39,466 bases of DNA from an uncultured Chlorobiaceae bacterium (GTDB lineage: Bacteria > Bacteroidota > Chlorobiia > Chlorobiales > Chlorobiaceae), in NCBI GenBank assembly GCA_903920215.1, contig CAIXLG010000022.1:1-39466 (forward strand). Reading direction: 5' to 3'. A program made the translations under genes and the position numbers. Below the pieces are notes generated by a model that made no database searches, was not told the origin of the DNA, and worked only from the letters and a program-made list of their open reading frames with translations. How positions within the stretch are numbered: position 1 is the stretch's first letter; each line of letters starts with the position of its first letter. Below are positions 6,864 to 15,402 of this stretch, one piece after another.

Positions 6864-8963
6864 ATGAGTATTTCTTCTGTTCATGAAGCACACCTTCTGA
6901 TGCAGTACATCAGTGATGCGGTTGGTTCAATTCGCGATCCTGACGAACTTTTCCGAACCGTTACAGACAAGCTTCGCCTGGTATTTGAGTTTGATTCTGT
7001 CGTGATTATCACCTTTGACAAAGAGCGGCGGTATAGCAATGTTATTTTTGAAATGCTTCGATTTCAGGTCCCTGAAAGTTTAGAACGCAAAAAAAGGCCG
7101 ATTGCCGGGTCATGGATTGAGCCGCATATGGCTGATTCGAAGGTTTCGGTTTTCAATATTAAAGAGCTTCTTGACCGTTACCCGGCTGATTACCCTGTTC
7201 CGCATGTTCTTTACGATGCCGGCATGCGCCAGGTTGTGTTTTCGCCGCTTCGGACAGGCGGTAAGGTTATAGGGTTTCTCAATTTTGTGACAAAAGAAGA
7301 AAAAAACTGGTCGGAGAGCGATAAAGAACTGCTTGCCACCCTTTCATCTCCAATCGCAGTCGCAGTCAGCAATACCCTTGCATACGAGGAGCTTCGTCTC
7401 CGTGAAGCCCAGACCGTTATGCAGCTTGCCGTCAACAATGCCCTGCTGACCATAAAGGACCGGAACAGAATGCTCCTTGCTGTCTGTGAGCAGATCGATA
7501 AACTGGTGCCCTGTACGTTTCTTGGTATTCGTGTGATGGGTGACGATGGCAGGTTTCGTCTTTACGACAATTTCATGCGTGAAGGGGGGAGTGGCTTTTT
7601 TCCTGTCTCTTCGGCTGAAAAGCTTGCTATTTCCGATGTTGAAGAGATAGCAAAAGAGAGCTTTTCATTGATTGCAAATCCAGGATGTTATGGAGGAGAG
7701 GCTTTTCTTCATCTTTGCACAACGTATCGCATACTGGCGCTTGCCCGTGAAAAATTTGGTGTCTGTTCTCTGATAACTTTGCCGTTATGGGATACCCCGG
7801 GAAGTCGTGCTGGTCTCATTATTTCCGATACTTCCCGCTCTTTTGATGAGCACGACCAGGCTACGGTAAGCCTGATTGTTCCACAGCTCTCCCTTGCATT
7901 GCAGAACTATCTTGCATTTGAGGAGATCGATGAACTCCGCCGCAAGCTCGAAGGGGAACGTACCTGCCTTATTGAAGAAATCAAGGCCGGGCATAATTTT
8001 GAAGAAATCATCGGCAACAGTGCTCCCCTCACAACGGTATTGCATCGTGTAAGTCAGGTTGGTCCGACCGATGCCACAGTATTGATCCAGGGCGAAACAG
8101 GTTCCGGAAAAGAGCTTTTTGCCAGGGCGCTTCATAATTTATCTAACCGAAGGCAGCGCGCACTGATCAAGATTAATTGCGCGACATTGCCCGGCACGCT
8201 TATTGAATCAGAGCTTTTCGGTCATGAAAAAGGAAGTTTTACCGGCGCAATAGAAAAGCGGATCGGCAAGTTTGAGCTGGCTGAAGGCGGAACTGTTTTT
8301 CTTGATGAAATTGGCGAGCTTCCGCTGGAGCTTCAGGCAAAACTGCTTCGTGTTCTTCAGGAACGTGAGCTCGAAAGGCTTGGCGGAAAAACAGTGATCA
8401 AGGTTGATGTGCGTGTCATTGCCGCTACAAACCGTGATCTTGCAAAAGAGGTCGCTGAAGGCAGGTTCCGGGAAGATCTTTATTTTCGTCTCAATGTTTT
8501 CCCTCTTTCCATACCGTCGCTGAGTGAGCGGCGTGAGGATATCCCAATGCTTGCAGCACACTTTGTCGCAAAATTTTCAAGGGAGTTCGGCAAGCCTCTC
8601 CGTATGTTCAAAGAGAGCGATATGCAGCGCCTGGCAGCCCGCGAGTGGAAAGGCAATATCCGTGAACTCGCTCATCTCGTTGAACAGGCAGTTATTGTTT
8701 CTGAAGGCCCATCGCTTGATTTTTCAACAATTTTATCTCTTCCTGAGCCATCCGTTGAACGCCCCATTCCTGCAGAGGGTAAAACCATGCACGATTTCGA
8801 GCTCGATATTGCCCTGATGGAAAAGGAGCTGATCCTTGATGCCCTAGAACGCTCAAACGGCAGGGTGAGCGGTACCGGCGGAGCTGCCGAGCGCCTTGCC
8901 ATGCACCCCAAAACCCTCTACTCCCGCATAGAAAAACTCCATATTCAAAAACGCTACCACTAG
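6864..8963 (+). CDS. Sigma-54-dependent activator with two GAF domains
   Basis: The 699-residue protein has three parts. Residues about 15-170 and 185-360 look like two GAF sensor domains (EFDSVVIITFDKERR; ... VPCTFLGIRVMGDDGRFRLYD). Residues about 378-605 are an AAA+ domain with Walker A GETGSGKE (about 410-417), the sigma-54 contact loop as GSFTGA (about 457-462, Ser for the common Ala), Walker B GGTVFLDEIGELP, and the arginine-finger region FREDLYFRLNVFP. The C-terminus has a Fis-type helix-turn-helix (RVSGTGGAAERLAMHPKTLYSRI). The layout is that of the FhlA/NorR group. The signal bound by the GAF domains cannot be read. It is divergent from the efflux operon that has the sigma-54-type promoter, so that operon is the likely target. 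Confidence 0.93.
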   Translation: MSISSVHEAHLLMQYISDAVGSIRDPDELFRTVTDKLRLVFEFDSVVIITFDKERRYSNVIFEMLRFQVPESLERKKRPIAGSWIEPHMADSKVSVFNIKELLDRYPADYPVPHVLYDAGMRQVVFSPLRTGGKVIGFLNFVTKEEKNWSESDKELLATLSSPIAVAVSNTLAYEELRLREAQTVMQLAVNNALLTIKDRNRMLLAVCEQIDKLVPCTFLGIRVMGDDGRFRLYDNFMREGGSGFFPVSSAEKLAISDVEEIAKESFSLIANPGCYGGEAFLHLCTTYRILALAREKFGVCSLITLPLWDTPGSRAGLIISDTSRSFDEHDQATVSLIVPQLSLALQNYLAFEEIDELRRKLEGERTCLIEEIKAGHNFEEIIGNSAPLTTVLHRVSQVGPTDATVLIQGETGSGKELFARALHNLSNRRQRALIKINCATLPGTLIESELFGHEKGSFTGAIEKRIGKFELAEGGTVFLDEIGELPLELQAKLLRVLQERELERLGGKTVIKVDVRVIAATNRDLAKEVAEGRFREDLYFRLNVFPLSIPSLSERREDIPMLAAHFVAKFSREFGKPLRMFKESDMQRLAAREWKGNIRELAHLVEQAVIVSEGPSLDFSTILSLPEPSVERPIPAEGKTMHDFELDIALMEKELILDALERSNGRVSGTGGAAERLAMHPKTLYSRIEKLHIQKRYH

Positions 8964-8983
8964 CCCCCTTAGCCTCTTTTTGT

Positions 8984-9010
8984 GTCATTTCGAAACGCAG
9001 TGAGAAATCT
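8984..9010 (+). repeat. Dispersed short repeat, copy 1
   Basis: A 27-bp unit starting gtcatttcg and containing cgaaacgcagtgag and ending aaatct, identical to 10822-10848. It lies between the convergent activator and aminotransferase genes. It resembles the family of gtcattnCGAA...gtGAGnaatc repeats common in intergenic DNA of many bacteria. Confidence 0.85.
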
Positions 9011-9047
9011 CACTTCCCATTCTTCACTGCCAACTGTCTTCTCCCAC

Positions 9048-9070
9048 CTCAGCACTCAGCACTCAGCACT
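9048..9070 (+). repeat. Short tandem repeat, 7-bp unit
   Basis: Three copies of ctcagca plus two bases. It lies 25 bp beyond the stop codon of the aminotransferase gene. No function is suggested. Confidence 0.85.
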
Positions 9071-9094
9071 TCCAACTCCCCCCAGCACTATCTT

Positions 9095-10288
9095 TCATTC
9101 GCAAACAGCGCGTATAGCCTGAGCAACAATCGGGATCCCCTCAGCGATCTGCTCGGGGGAGTTGTTGCAGTACGAGAGTCGCAGCGAATTGTTTTTTTTG
9201 CCGGCAGGATCGAACGTTTTTCCTGCAACAAACACCGCCCCGCCTTCGATGGCCAGCGTCATTATCCTTGTTGCATCGGCATCATCCGGCAGGGTGAGCC
9301 AGATGTAAAATCCTCCTCGAGGTTCATTCCACTGCACATAGTCCGGCAGGTGTTCCCTGAGGGCAGTGACCATGGCAGCCGCTCTTTTTTTATACTCCTG
9401 CCGTACACCGGCAACATAGCTGTATATCTGGCCTGAACGAATAAATGAATCGGCCAGCACCTGGGTGAAACTCGGCGAACAGGCATCAGCTGACTGTTTG
9501 ATGAGTTCACATTTAGCATAAATTTTTTCCGGTACCAGCATCCATCCAAGCCTCAGGCCGGGGCCAAGAATTTTGGAAAAAGATCCGGTATAGCACACAT
9601 TGATACCGTCCGGATTAATAGCCTTGATCGGTTTGAGGCGCTCCTGATCCTCCTCGAAAAAATAGAGATCCCCGTACGCATCATCCTCAATGAGCGGAAT
9701 GTTGGTTCCCTGAAGTATTGTAATAAGCTGCTCTTTGCGTTCGGCAGTGTAGAGTATACCTGCCGGGTTGTGGAAATACGGGGTGACATAGAGAAACTTC
9801 GCCTTCTCATTCCTGTTAATTTCCTGACGCAGCCCTTCTATTGAAATGCCGTCGCCGTCAACGGCAATCCCTCTCAGTTCAGCATCATAAGAGCGGAAAG
9901 CTGAGAGCGCTCCGATAAAGCAGGGGGTTTCGACCAGAACTGGTTCACCGGGGTCAATAAAGGCTTTGCCCAGAATATTCAGTGCCTGCTGGGAACCCGT
10001 CGTAATGAGCAGTCGGTTTTCCTTTATCGGCAATCCCTTTTTTTCGAGAAACCCTTCAAGTGATTCAAGGAGCGAAGGCAGGCCGGGTGTCGGCCCATAC
10101 TGAAAGGCAGCCTGTTTTTTTTTGATATCAAGCGCCCCGTAAAGCTTTTCGACTGCCTCAACAGGAAAGAGGTCATTTCCGGGCATCCCGCCGGCGAAAG
10201 ATATAATGTCTGGTCTTGAGGCCAGGGTCATGAGATCCCTGATTTCGGAAGAGCGAAGTGACGATACTGCTTTTGAAAACCTGGGCAT
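9095..10288 (-). CDS. PLP-dependent aminotransferase (class I, AAT fold; 2-aminoadipate/aromatic type)
   Basis: The 397-residue enzyme swaps an amino group between an amino acid and a 2-oxo acid in the cytoplasm. PLP-contact features are visible: TGSQQALNILGK (97-108), HNPAG (173-177), D203 with Y205 in EDDAYGDLY, the Schiff-base lysine K239 in GSFSKILGPGLRLGW, and the C-terminal Arg in LRLSY. The sequence belongs to the LysN/MocR-like branch but has no DNA-binding domain. As last gene of iorAB-paaK-(insert)-ACT-aminotransferase, 14 bp after the ACT gene, it probably acts on aromatic amino acids and their keto acids, the substrates of IorAB. The substrate is inferred from the context only. 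Confidence 0.88.
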   Translation of the reverse strand: MPRFSKAVSSLRSSEIRDLMTLASRPDIISFAGGMPGNDLFPVEAVEKLYGALDIKKKQAAFQYGPTPGLPSLLESLEGFLEKKGLPIKENRLLITTGSQQALNILGKAFIDPGEPVLVETPCFIGALSAFRSYDAELRGIAVDGDGISIEGLRQEINRNEKAKFLYVTPYFHNPAGILYTAERKEQLITILQGTNIPLIEDDAYGDLYFFEEDQERLKPIKAINPDGINVCYTGSFSKILGPGLRLGWMLVPEKIYAKCELIKQSADACSPSFTQVLADSFIRSGQIYSYVAGVRQEYKKRAAAMVTALREHLPDYVQWNEPRGGFYIWLTLPDDADATRIMTLAIEGGAVFVAGKTFDPAGKKNNSLRLSYCNNSPEQIAEGIPIVAQAIRAVCE

Positions 10289-10302
10289 GAACGTGTATGT
10301 GG

Positions 10303-10731
10303 TTAAACCTGGATGACATCGCCTTCCTTGAGAAGCTCCATTTTGTGCTCCTGAAGGACGTCGATAATTTTATGGAGAGAGTCCGCCCTGATGACAACTG
10401 TCGCCTTGCACTCTCCTGAAGCAAAGGCATACATGTACTCAATGGCGACACTGTTGTCCGAAATGATCTGGAGCGCCTTGTGCAGCCCCCCCGGCGTGTT
10501 AGGAATAATCATCCCAACAACATCAGTAATTTTAACAGTAAACCCGCTGTCTTTAAGCACCTGTGCAGCAAGTTCAGGTCTCCCGACAATCATGCGCAGA
10601 ATACCGTAATCAGCCGTATCGGCAATGCTGAACGCCGAGATATTAATGTCGTTGTCAGCAAGAATTCCGGTCAGTTCAGTCAGCCGACCTGTCTTGTTTT
10701 CGAGAAACACCGATAATTGCTTGATAATCAT
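10303..10731 (-). CDS. Protein of two ACT domains
   Basis: The 142-residue protein consists of two ACT ligand-binding repeats, about residues 1-66 (IKQLSVFLENKTGRLTEL) and 70-140 (VVGMIIPNTPGGLHKALQII). It has no catalytic or DNA-binding part, so it probably binds an amino acid. Such stand-alone double-ACT proteins commonly neighbour phenylacetate-CoA ligase and indolepyruvate oxidoreductase genes. Here paaK is upstream but separated by about 1 kb holding two hypothetical genes, and the aminotransferase is 14 bp downstream. It may sense an aromatic amino acid; this is inference. Confidence 0.88.
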   Translation of the reverse strand: MIIKQLSVFLENKTGRLTELTGILADNDINISAFSIADTADYGILRMIVGRPELAAQVLKDSGFTVKITDVVGMIIPNTPGGLHKALQIISDNSVAIEYMYAFASGECKATVVIRADSLHKIIDVLQEHKMELLKEGDVIQV

Positions 10732-10821
10732 GGCATAACCTCATTTTAATAATGATCAACCAGCTCTAAGTTACAATAAAGTCAAAAGTCCTGATAAAAA
10801 GCTATTCCGTTCCCTCTCTCA

Positions 10822-10848
10822 GTCATTTCGAAACGCAGTGAGAAATCT
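10822..10848 (+). repeat. Dispersed short repeat, copy 2
   Basis: Identical over 27 bp to 8984-9010, same orientation. It lies between the start of the ACT gene and the end of the 84-residue hypothetical gene, at the edge of the segment that interrupts the operon. Confidence 0.85.
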
Positions 10849-10861
10849 TTTTTCTCAGCAT

Positions 10862-11116
10862 TCATAACTCATTCCTCGTCCCACTCTGAATATCGATCAA
10901 CTGATTCCATTGCTTTTTTAATTGCCGATTACAAAACTTCCTGAGTTCTCTCATCTGAACCAACTCACCGCCTTTATCAGCATTACGTGCTACTTTTGCC
11001 TTTCCTGCGTCGGTTCGCGGGCCGGTTGATTTCGCCCACGGCTTCCACTTTTGTATCATCTCCGATTGCCGTGCCCTTCGCTCTGCCGACCATGCATTTG
11101 CCCTTGGCTTTGTCAT
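10862..11116 (-). CDS. Small conserved-looking basic protein, function unknown
   Basis: The 84-residue product has the block ANAWSAERRARQSEMIQKW (6-24) followed by KPWAKSTGPRTDAGKAKVARNA (25-46). I recognise this Trp/Pro/STGPRT pattern from small uncharacterised proteins in proteobacteria that follow a gene like the next one. It overlaps that gene by 134 bp (10983-11116) in another frame, so residues 1-44 are encoded over the partner's last 44 codons. No function can be assigned. The composition is Arg/Lys-rich. Confidence 0.65.
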   Translation of the reverse strand: MTKPRANAWSAERRARQSEMIQKWKPWAKSTGPRTDAGKAKVARNADKGGELVQMRELRKFCNRQLKKQWNQLIDIQSGTRNEL

Positions 11117-11714
11117 GCTTCAATAGTTTGTTTTGCTCAATTTTTATTTTTTTCGGTGTGTTACTGTCGGCATCACTCCCCCTGTGAAGCGTGTTGTTAA
11201 CCTGCTGTGGACCATTGCTGATATTGGCCTGATTGGTTATAACGGTCTGCCGGGGGTTCTTGATATTTGCGAGGGTCTCAATCGTTGCGCGACTCTGGCT
11301 CTGAGCCTTCAAGGCAATGCGCATATACGCCTCAGTCTTTTCAGAATCCTTGCTATCACTTGATTTTCTTGCCATATCGGCGAAAATAGCGTTCAACGCT
11401 ACAGCTTGTCCAATAAGTATTCCTTCAATTCCTTTTGTCTCGCCGCTATGAAACTCATCTATTTGCCTGTGAATCTCGCCAACCATATCGCAAGGCGGGA
11501 TATCCCCGATAGGATTAAACTTTTTCAGTACTGAAGCTGCATTTCCCGGACCGCTCAAGACATACTCTGCAGCCCTTGCACCTCTTGATCGTTCATCTCC
11601 CGGTGCTTTTATAATGATGTGTAAGTGTTTGGGTAGACTTTCCAGGTTAATCTCCTCCTTGTCAACACTCTCCTGATAATCCCTATCCAAAGCAGTCATC
11701 TCTTCCTTTGTCAT
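10983..11714 (-). CDS. Hypothetical protein, overlapping partner of the 84-residue gene
   Basis: The 243-residue protein has an N-terminal acidic/helical part, a helix with TEAYMRIALKAQSQSRATIE (128-147) and then KNPRQTVITNQANISNGPQQ (152-171), a pattern I recall from uncharacterised proteobacterial proteins with TVVxNQANxxxGPQQVNN. After about residue 175 it is Lys/Arg-rich and low in structure; residues 200-243 are encoded over the start of the 84-residue gene. The pair sits between paaK and the ACT gene, which elsewhere are neighbours, so it looks inserted. No catalytic motif is visible. Confidence 0.65.
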   Translation of the reverse strand: MTKEEMTALDRDYQESVDKEEINLESLPKHLHIIIKAPGDERSRGARAAEYVLSGPGNAASVLKKFNPIGDIPPCDMVGEIHRQIDEFHSGETKGIEGILIGQAVALNAIFADMARKSSDSKDSEKTEAYMRIALKAQSQSRATIETLANIKNPRQTVITNQANISNGPQQVNNTLHRGSDADSNTPKKIKIEQNKLLKHDKAKGKCMVGRAKGTAIGDDTKVEAVGEINRPANRRRKGKSST

Positions 11715-11779
11715 GATTACGTTTTTAATGGCGAGGTTTAAAAAGTCAAACAGATAAAGCGATTCCTGAGCCTCCTTTG

Positions 11780-13081
11780 TTATTGTAAGTTACGTTTGTC
11801 GATTACCCGCTTCGCCTTGCCCATGCTGCGCTCTATGGTGCCGGGTTCAACCAGCCTGATACTCGCGCTGATCCCGAGGGTGCTGGATATATTGGCCTTG
11901 ATCCGATGGCGCAGTCCTTCGAGCTCTTTCACCTCATCTGAAAAGAACTCCTCTTCAATTTCCACCTGGATTTCCATGGTGTCGAGGTTGTTTTCACGAT
12001 CGACCACAATCAGGTAGTGAGGTTTTGTTTCACTCATTTCGAGCAGAACCGATTCCACTTGGGAAGGGAAGACATTGACACCCCTGATAATGAGCATGTC
12101 GTCCGAACGGCCCACGCATTTTTCCATGCGCACAAGCGTTCGGCCGCACTCGCATTGTTCCGCATGGAGGCGGGTAAGGTCGCGTGTCCTGTAGCGGATA
12201 AGCGGCATAGCCTCTTTTGTAGCCGGAGTGAATACCAGTTCGCCAAGTTCACCGTAGGGGAGCACCTCCCCAGTATCGGGGTTGATGATTTCAGGGATAA
12301 AATGGTCTTCAAAAATATGCATCCCACGCTGAAACTGGCACTCCATCGAGACGCCGGGGCCGATAATTTCAGTGAGGCCGTAAATATCATAAGCCTTGAT
12401 GCCGAGCACCTGCTCAATTTGCGCGCGCATCTCCTGTGTCCATGGTTCGGCGCCGAAAACTCCTGCTTTGAGTTTTATCTTTCTCGGGTCAATTTTTTCC
12501 TCAACGAGGGATTCCCCAATAAAGGCAGCATAGGATGGCGTGCACGCAAGTACAGTAGAACCGAAATCTTCAATGAGCTGCAGCTGTTTTTTTGTGTTGC
12601 CGCCTGAAATTGGTACAACAGAAGCCCCTACTTTTTCCGCTCCATAGTGCAGGCCAAGTCCACCGGTAAAGAGGCCGTAACCATATGCAACCTGGATAAT
12701 ATCAGTTTTTGTCACTCCCGCCATGGTGAGCGAACGGGCAACAACTTCGCTCCACATTTGAATATCGTTATGCGTGTACCCGACCACTGTTGGTTTGCCT
12801 GTGGTGCCGCTAGAGGCATGAAATCGAACGATTTCCGGCTGAGGTACGGCAAAAAGGCCGAAGGGGTAGTTATCGCGGAGGTCTTGTTTTGTCGTGAAGG
12901 GCAGTTTTTTCAGCTCTTCAATTCCTTTGATGTCACCGGGTTCGATACCTGCTTCCTTCAGTTTATTGCGGTAAAAGGGAACCGTGTCGTAGACACGTTT
13001 CACCATCTCCTTTACCCGCTGGCCTTGAAGTTTTTGGAGTTCTTCCCTCTCCATACACTCGTAATGCTCGTTCCAGATCAT
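11780..13081 (-). CDS. paaK: Phenylacetate-coenzyme A ligase
   Basis: The 433-residue enzyme activates phenylacetate (or a related arylacetate) to the CoA thioester with ATP. The adenylate-forming P-loop is [16 protein letters not shown] (88-103, SSGTTGKP). Further motifs are [36 protein letters not shown] (motif A5-like), and RTRDLT with the CECGRTLVR Cys pair, then the hinge region [11 protein letters not shown], all usual in PaaK. The start ATG overlaps the iorB stop (ATGA, 13078-13081), so the two genes are translationally coupled. With IorAB it may interconvert arylacetate, aryl-acetyl-CoA and aryl-pyruvate. Confidence 0.93.
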   Translation of the reverse strand: MIWNEHYECMEREELQKLQGQRVKEMVKRVYDTVPFYRNKLKEAGIEPGDIKGIEELKKLPFTTKQDLRDNYPFGLFAVPQPEIVRFHASSGTTGKPTVVGYTHNDIQMWSEVVARSLTMAGVTKTDIIQVAYGYGLFTGGLGLHYGAEKVGASVVPISGGNTKKQLQLIEDFGSTVLACTPSYAAFIGESLVEEKIDPRKIKLKAGVFGAEPWTQEMRAQIEQVLGIKAYDIYGLTEIIGPGVSMECQFQRGMHIFEDHFIPEIINPDTGEVLPYGELGELVFTPATKEAMPLIRYRTRDLTRLHAEQCECGRTLVRMEKCVGRSDDMLIIRGVNVFPSQVESVLLEMSETKPHYLIVVDRENNLDTMEIQVEIEEEFFSDEVKELEGLRHRIKANISSTLGISASIRLVEPGTIERSMGKAKRVIDKRNLQ

Positions 13082-13668
13082 AGCTCTGTCGCTTGAGTTT
13101 GAGATAATTCCTGTCCTTTTCTGAATGCCCTGATGTTAATGTCAACAATATCCGGGCCTTTTGCATGAAAAAGCTCTCCGATGGCCGATTCAAGCTGTTC
13201 AGTGGCAATCCTGATATAAGGAGCTGCCGCACCGAGCATTACCATGTTTGATGTTCTTGCATTGCCCGCCTCCCTCGCAAGTTCTGCCGCATTCACCAGC
13301 ACAGGGCTGTTTGTTCGGCGCAATTCAGCAAGGATATCTTCAATTGCCGGATAGTTCTCAACGTTGATAAATGGGTCTATAGAGGTAATGATTCTGCTTT
13401 GGGGGGCAAGGAATGGCAGATAACGAAGCGCTTCATGAGGTTCAACAGAGAGAATCATATGCGCTGTTCCTTCAGCGATCAGATCAGAATAAATCGTTCT
13501 GTTTGAAATTCGCAGGTGCGACTGAACAGCACCTCCACGCTGGCTCATTCCATGAACTTCTGTCTGACGGATAGTGAGGTTGCTTTGCAGGGCAGCCCGG
13601 CCTATTACAGCCGCAATAGTAAGTATTCCCTGTCCACCTACTCCCGCTAGAATAATGTTGATATGCAT
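13078..13668 (-). CDS. iorB: Indolepyruvate:ferredoxin oxidoreductase, beta subunit
   Basis: The 196-residue subunit carries the pyruvate-ferredoxin-oxidoreductase gamma-type domain: N-terminal [16 protein letters not shown] (4-19), then [19 protein letters not shown] (37-55). Together with IorA it catalyses the reversible, ferredoxin-linked conversion of an aryl-pyruvate plus CoA to aryl-acetyl-CoA and CO2. It lies 9 bp after iorA and overlaps paaK by four bases. Length and motifs are normal for the family. Confidence 0.94.
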   Translation of the reverse strand: MHINIILAGVGGQGILTIAAVIGRAALQSNLTIRQTEVHGMSQRGGAVQSHLRISNRTIYSDLIAEGTAHMILSVEPHEALRYLPFLAPQSRIITSIDPFINVENYPAIEDILAELRRTNSPVLVNAAELAREAGNARTSNMVMLGAAAPYIRIATEQLESAIGELFHAKGPDIVDINIRAFRKGQELSQTQATEL

Positions 13669-13677
13669 AGTGTGTTG

Positions 13678-15279
13678 TTACGTGCTGGCCACCTTGGTTC
13701 GTTTTTTCCGTGCAGCTGTTTCAATGCATTCACGCTGCGCAATAACTACCGATACCCCGTCATAGGAAATTTCTTCCTTGAGTACCGTCATGTTTTCTTC
13801 AAGATGCGATTTCAGCGGGACGATGGTTTTAAGGTGCTCCTCCTCAACGCCGAGTCCCCTGCAGATATCCAGAAGCTTTGAGCCTGTTGCAGACGATTGC
13901 TGGCCGCCGGTCATAGCTGTGGTATCATTATCAGCGATAATAACAGTGAGCGGCGACCGGTCGTTAATGGCATCAAGCAGACCGGTCATGCCGGAGTGCG
14001 TAAACGTCGAATCACCAATAACCGCCACTGCCGGTCGCAGTCCTGCATCTGCCGCACCTTTGGCCATAGTTATCGATGCGCCCATATCGACGCAGGTATG
14101 AATTGCATTGAATGGTTCCAGAGCGCCAAGTGTGTAGCAGCCGATGTCTGAAAAAACATGGTGCTCTCGAAATGAACTCATGACCGCGGTAAGTGCGTCG
14201 TACAGGTCACGATGGCCACACCCTTTGCAGAGAGCTGGTGGTCTTTGAACAACAATATCAGGAACCGGCATTACAGGCATTGGTTCAATGCCAAGTCCAC
14301 TGGCGATAATATCAGCATTGAGTTCTCCTGCTCGAGGCAGCGTTCCGTCCATGCGTCCCTTGATGTTCTCTCCGCCAAAATAACCTCTCAGCAGCTCTTC
14401 GTAAACAGGGTATCCCTCTTCGGCGACAAGAATGGTATCGCAGGATGTAAAGAAGCTTTCAACCTGTTTTCTCGGAAGCGGATACTGTCCGATTTGAAGA
14501 ACAGGAAAGTCAAGCTTAAAGGTTTGACGCACCTCCATTGTATAGTTGAAGGCAATGCCGAATGCTATAACCCCTCTGGAGCCGGTTCCTGTGATAAGGC
14601 GGTTAAGCCATGACTGTTCTGAACGTTTTTCAAGCTCCTTCTGCATTCCCAGGAGCACATTGTACTGTCGTCGGGCATTCTGCGGAATGAGTACAAAGCG
14701 TTCAGGGGCATAGATGGCATGAAGGGGGTTCTGCATGCGAGCGAGAGTGCGCTCCACTCCTGCACGCGAATGAGCAAGCCTGGTGGTAAGCCGAAGAAGT
14801 ACAGGAAGCTTGACTGATTCAGAGAGATCAAAAGCCTCACGGGTTGCGGTATACAGATCCTGCTGAGAAGAGGGTTCGAGTACAGGCAGCATGGCAAATT
14901 TTCCATAGACGCGGCTGTCCTGCTCGTTTTGCGACGAATGCATTGAGGGGTCATCAGCAACCGCTACAACAAGCCCTCCGTTGACGCCTGTAATGGCCGA
15001 GTTTATGAATGCATCAGCGGCTACATTCAGTCCGACATGTTTCATGCACACCAGACTTCGTTTTCCGGCATAAGACATGCCGAGAGCCGCCTCATAGGCA
15101 GTTTTTTCATTTGTGGACCATGATGATCGTACCGGTTGAGCTAATGCATCACTGTTTTTCTGAATGTATTCGGTGATTTCTGTCGAAGGGGTTCCGGGGT
15201 AGGCATAGACGCCTGATATTCCGGCGTCAAGGGCACCAAGAGCAATTGCTTCAGCTCCCAGCAAAAGGTGTTTGTTCAT
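13678..15279 (-). CDS. iorA: Indolepyruvate:ferredoxin oxidoreductase, alpha subunit, without C-terminal ferredoxin domain
   Basis: The 533-residue subunit binds thiamine diphosphate. Motifs: AYPGTPSTEITEYIQ (26-40), MKHVGLNVAADAF (79-91), the NEQDSRVYG block, a CKGCGHRDLYDAL motif at about 354-366 and the TPP/Mg signature GDSTFTHSG...ITDR-like with IADNDTTAMTGGQ. Archaeal IorA proteins of about 600-650 residues go on to a C-terminal domain with two 4Fe-4S motifs. Here the protein ends soon after VVIAQRECIETAARKKRTK, and no CxxCxxC motif occurs. Electrons must therefore leave by another route, perhaps directly to a separate ferredoxin. First gene of the ior-paaK operon; upstream gap 123 bp. 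Confidence 0.93.
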   Translation of the reverse strand: MNKHLLLGAEAIALGALDAGISGVYAYPGTPSTEITEYIQKNSDALAQPVRSSWSTNEKTAYEAALGMSYAGKRSLVCMKHVGLNVAADAFINSAITGVNGGLVVAVADDPSMHSSQNEQDSRVYGKFAMLPVLEPSSQQDLYTATREAFDLSESVKLPVLLRLTTRLAHSRAGVERTLARMQNPLHAIYAPERFVLIPQNARRQYNVLLGMQKELEKRSEQSWLNRLITGTGSRGVIAFGIAFNYTMEVRQTFKLDFPVLQIGQYPLPRKQVESFFTSCDTILVAEEGYPVYEELLRGYFGGENIKGRMDGTLPRAGELNADIIASGLGIEPMPVMPVPDIVVQRPPALCKGCGHRDLYDALTAVMSSFREHHVFSDIGCYTLGALEPFNAIHTCVDMGASITMAKGAADAGLRPAVAVIGDSTFTHSGMTGLLDAINDRSPLTVIIADNDTTAMTGGQQSSATGSKLLDICRGLGVEEEHLKTIVPLKSHLEENMTVLKEEISYDGVSVVIAQRECIETAARKKRTKVAST

Positions 15280-15402
15280 GCAATAAAAAGTTTTCCCCCA
15301 AAGATCAGCAATTATTTCCTTCGATGCCAGTGAAATCAGCCGAAAGGGATAAAGACGGGTGGCTTTTTTTATAAGTCCTATTGGTACTATAGGCCCTATT
15401 CC

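Noticed and set aside
6621-6893. N-terminal extension of tolC to 6893
   Set aside because: It would place coding sequence over the promoter and the inverted repeat and put the signal peptide inside the protein.
15340-15402. Terminator after the nitroreductase gene (CCTAT/ATAGG arms)
   Set aside because: Only five base pairs; the A/T run after it is close, but the stem is too weak to call.
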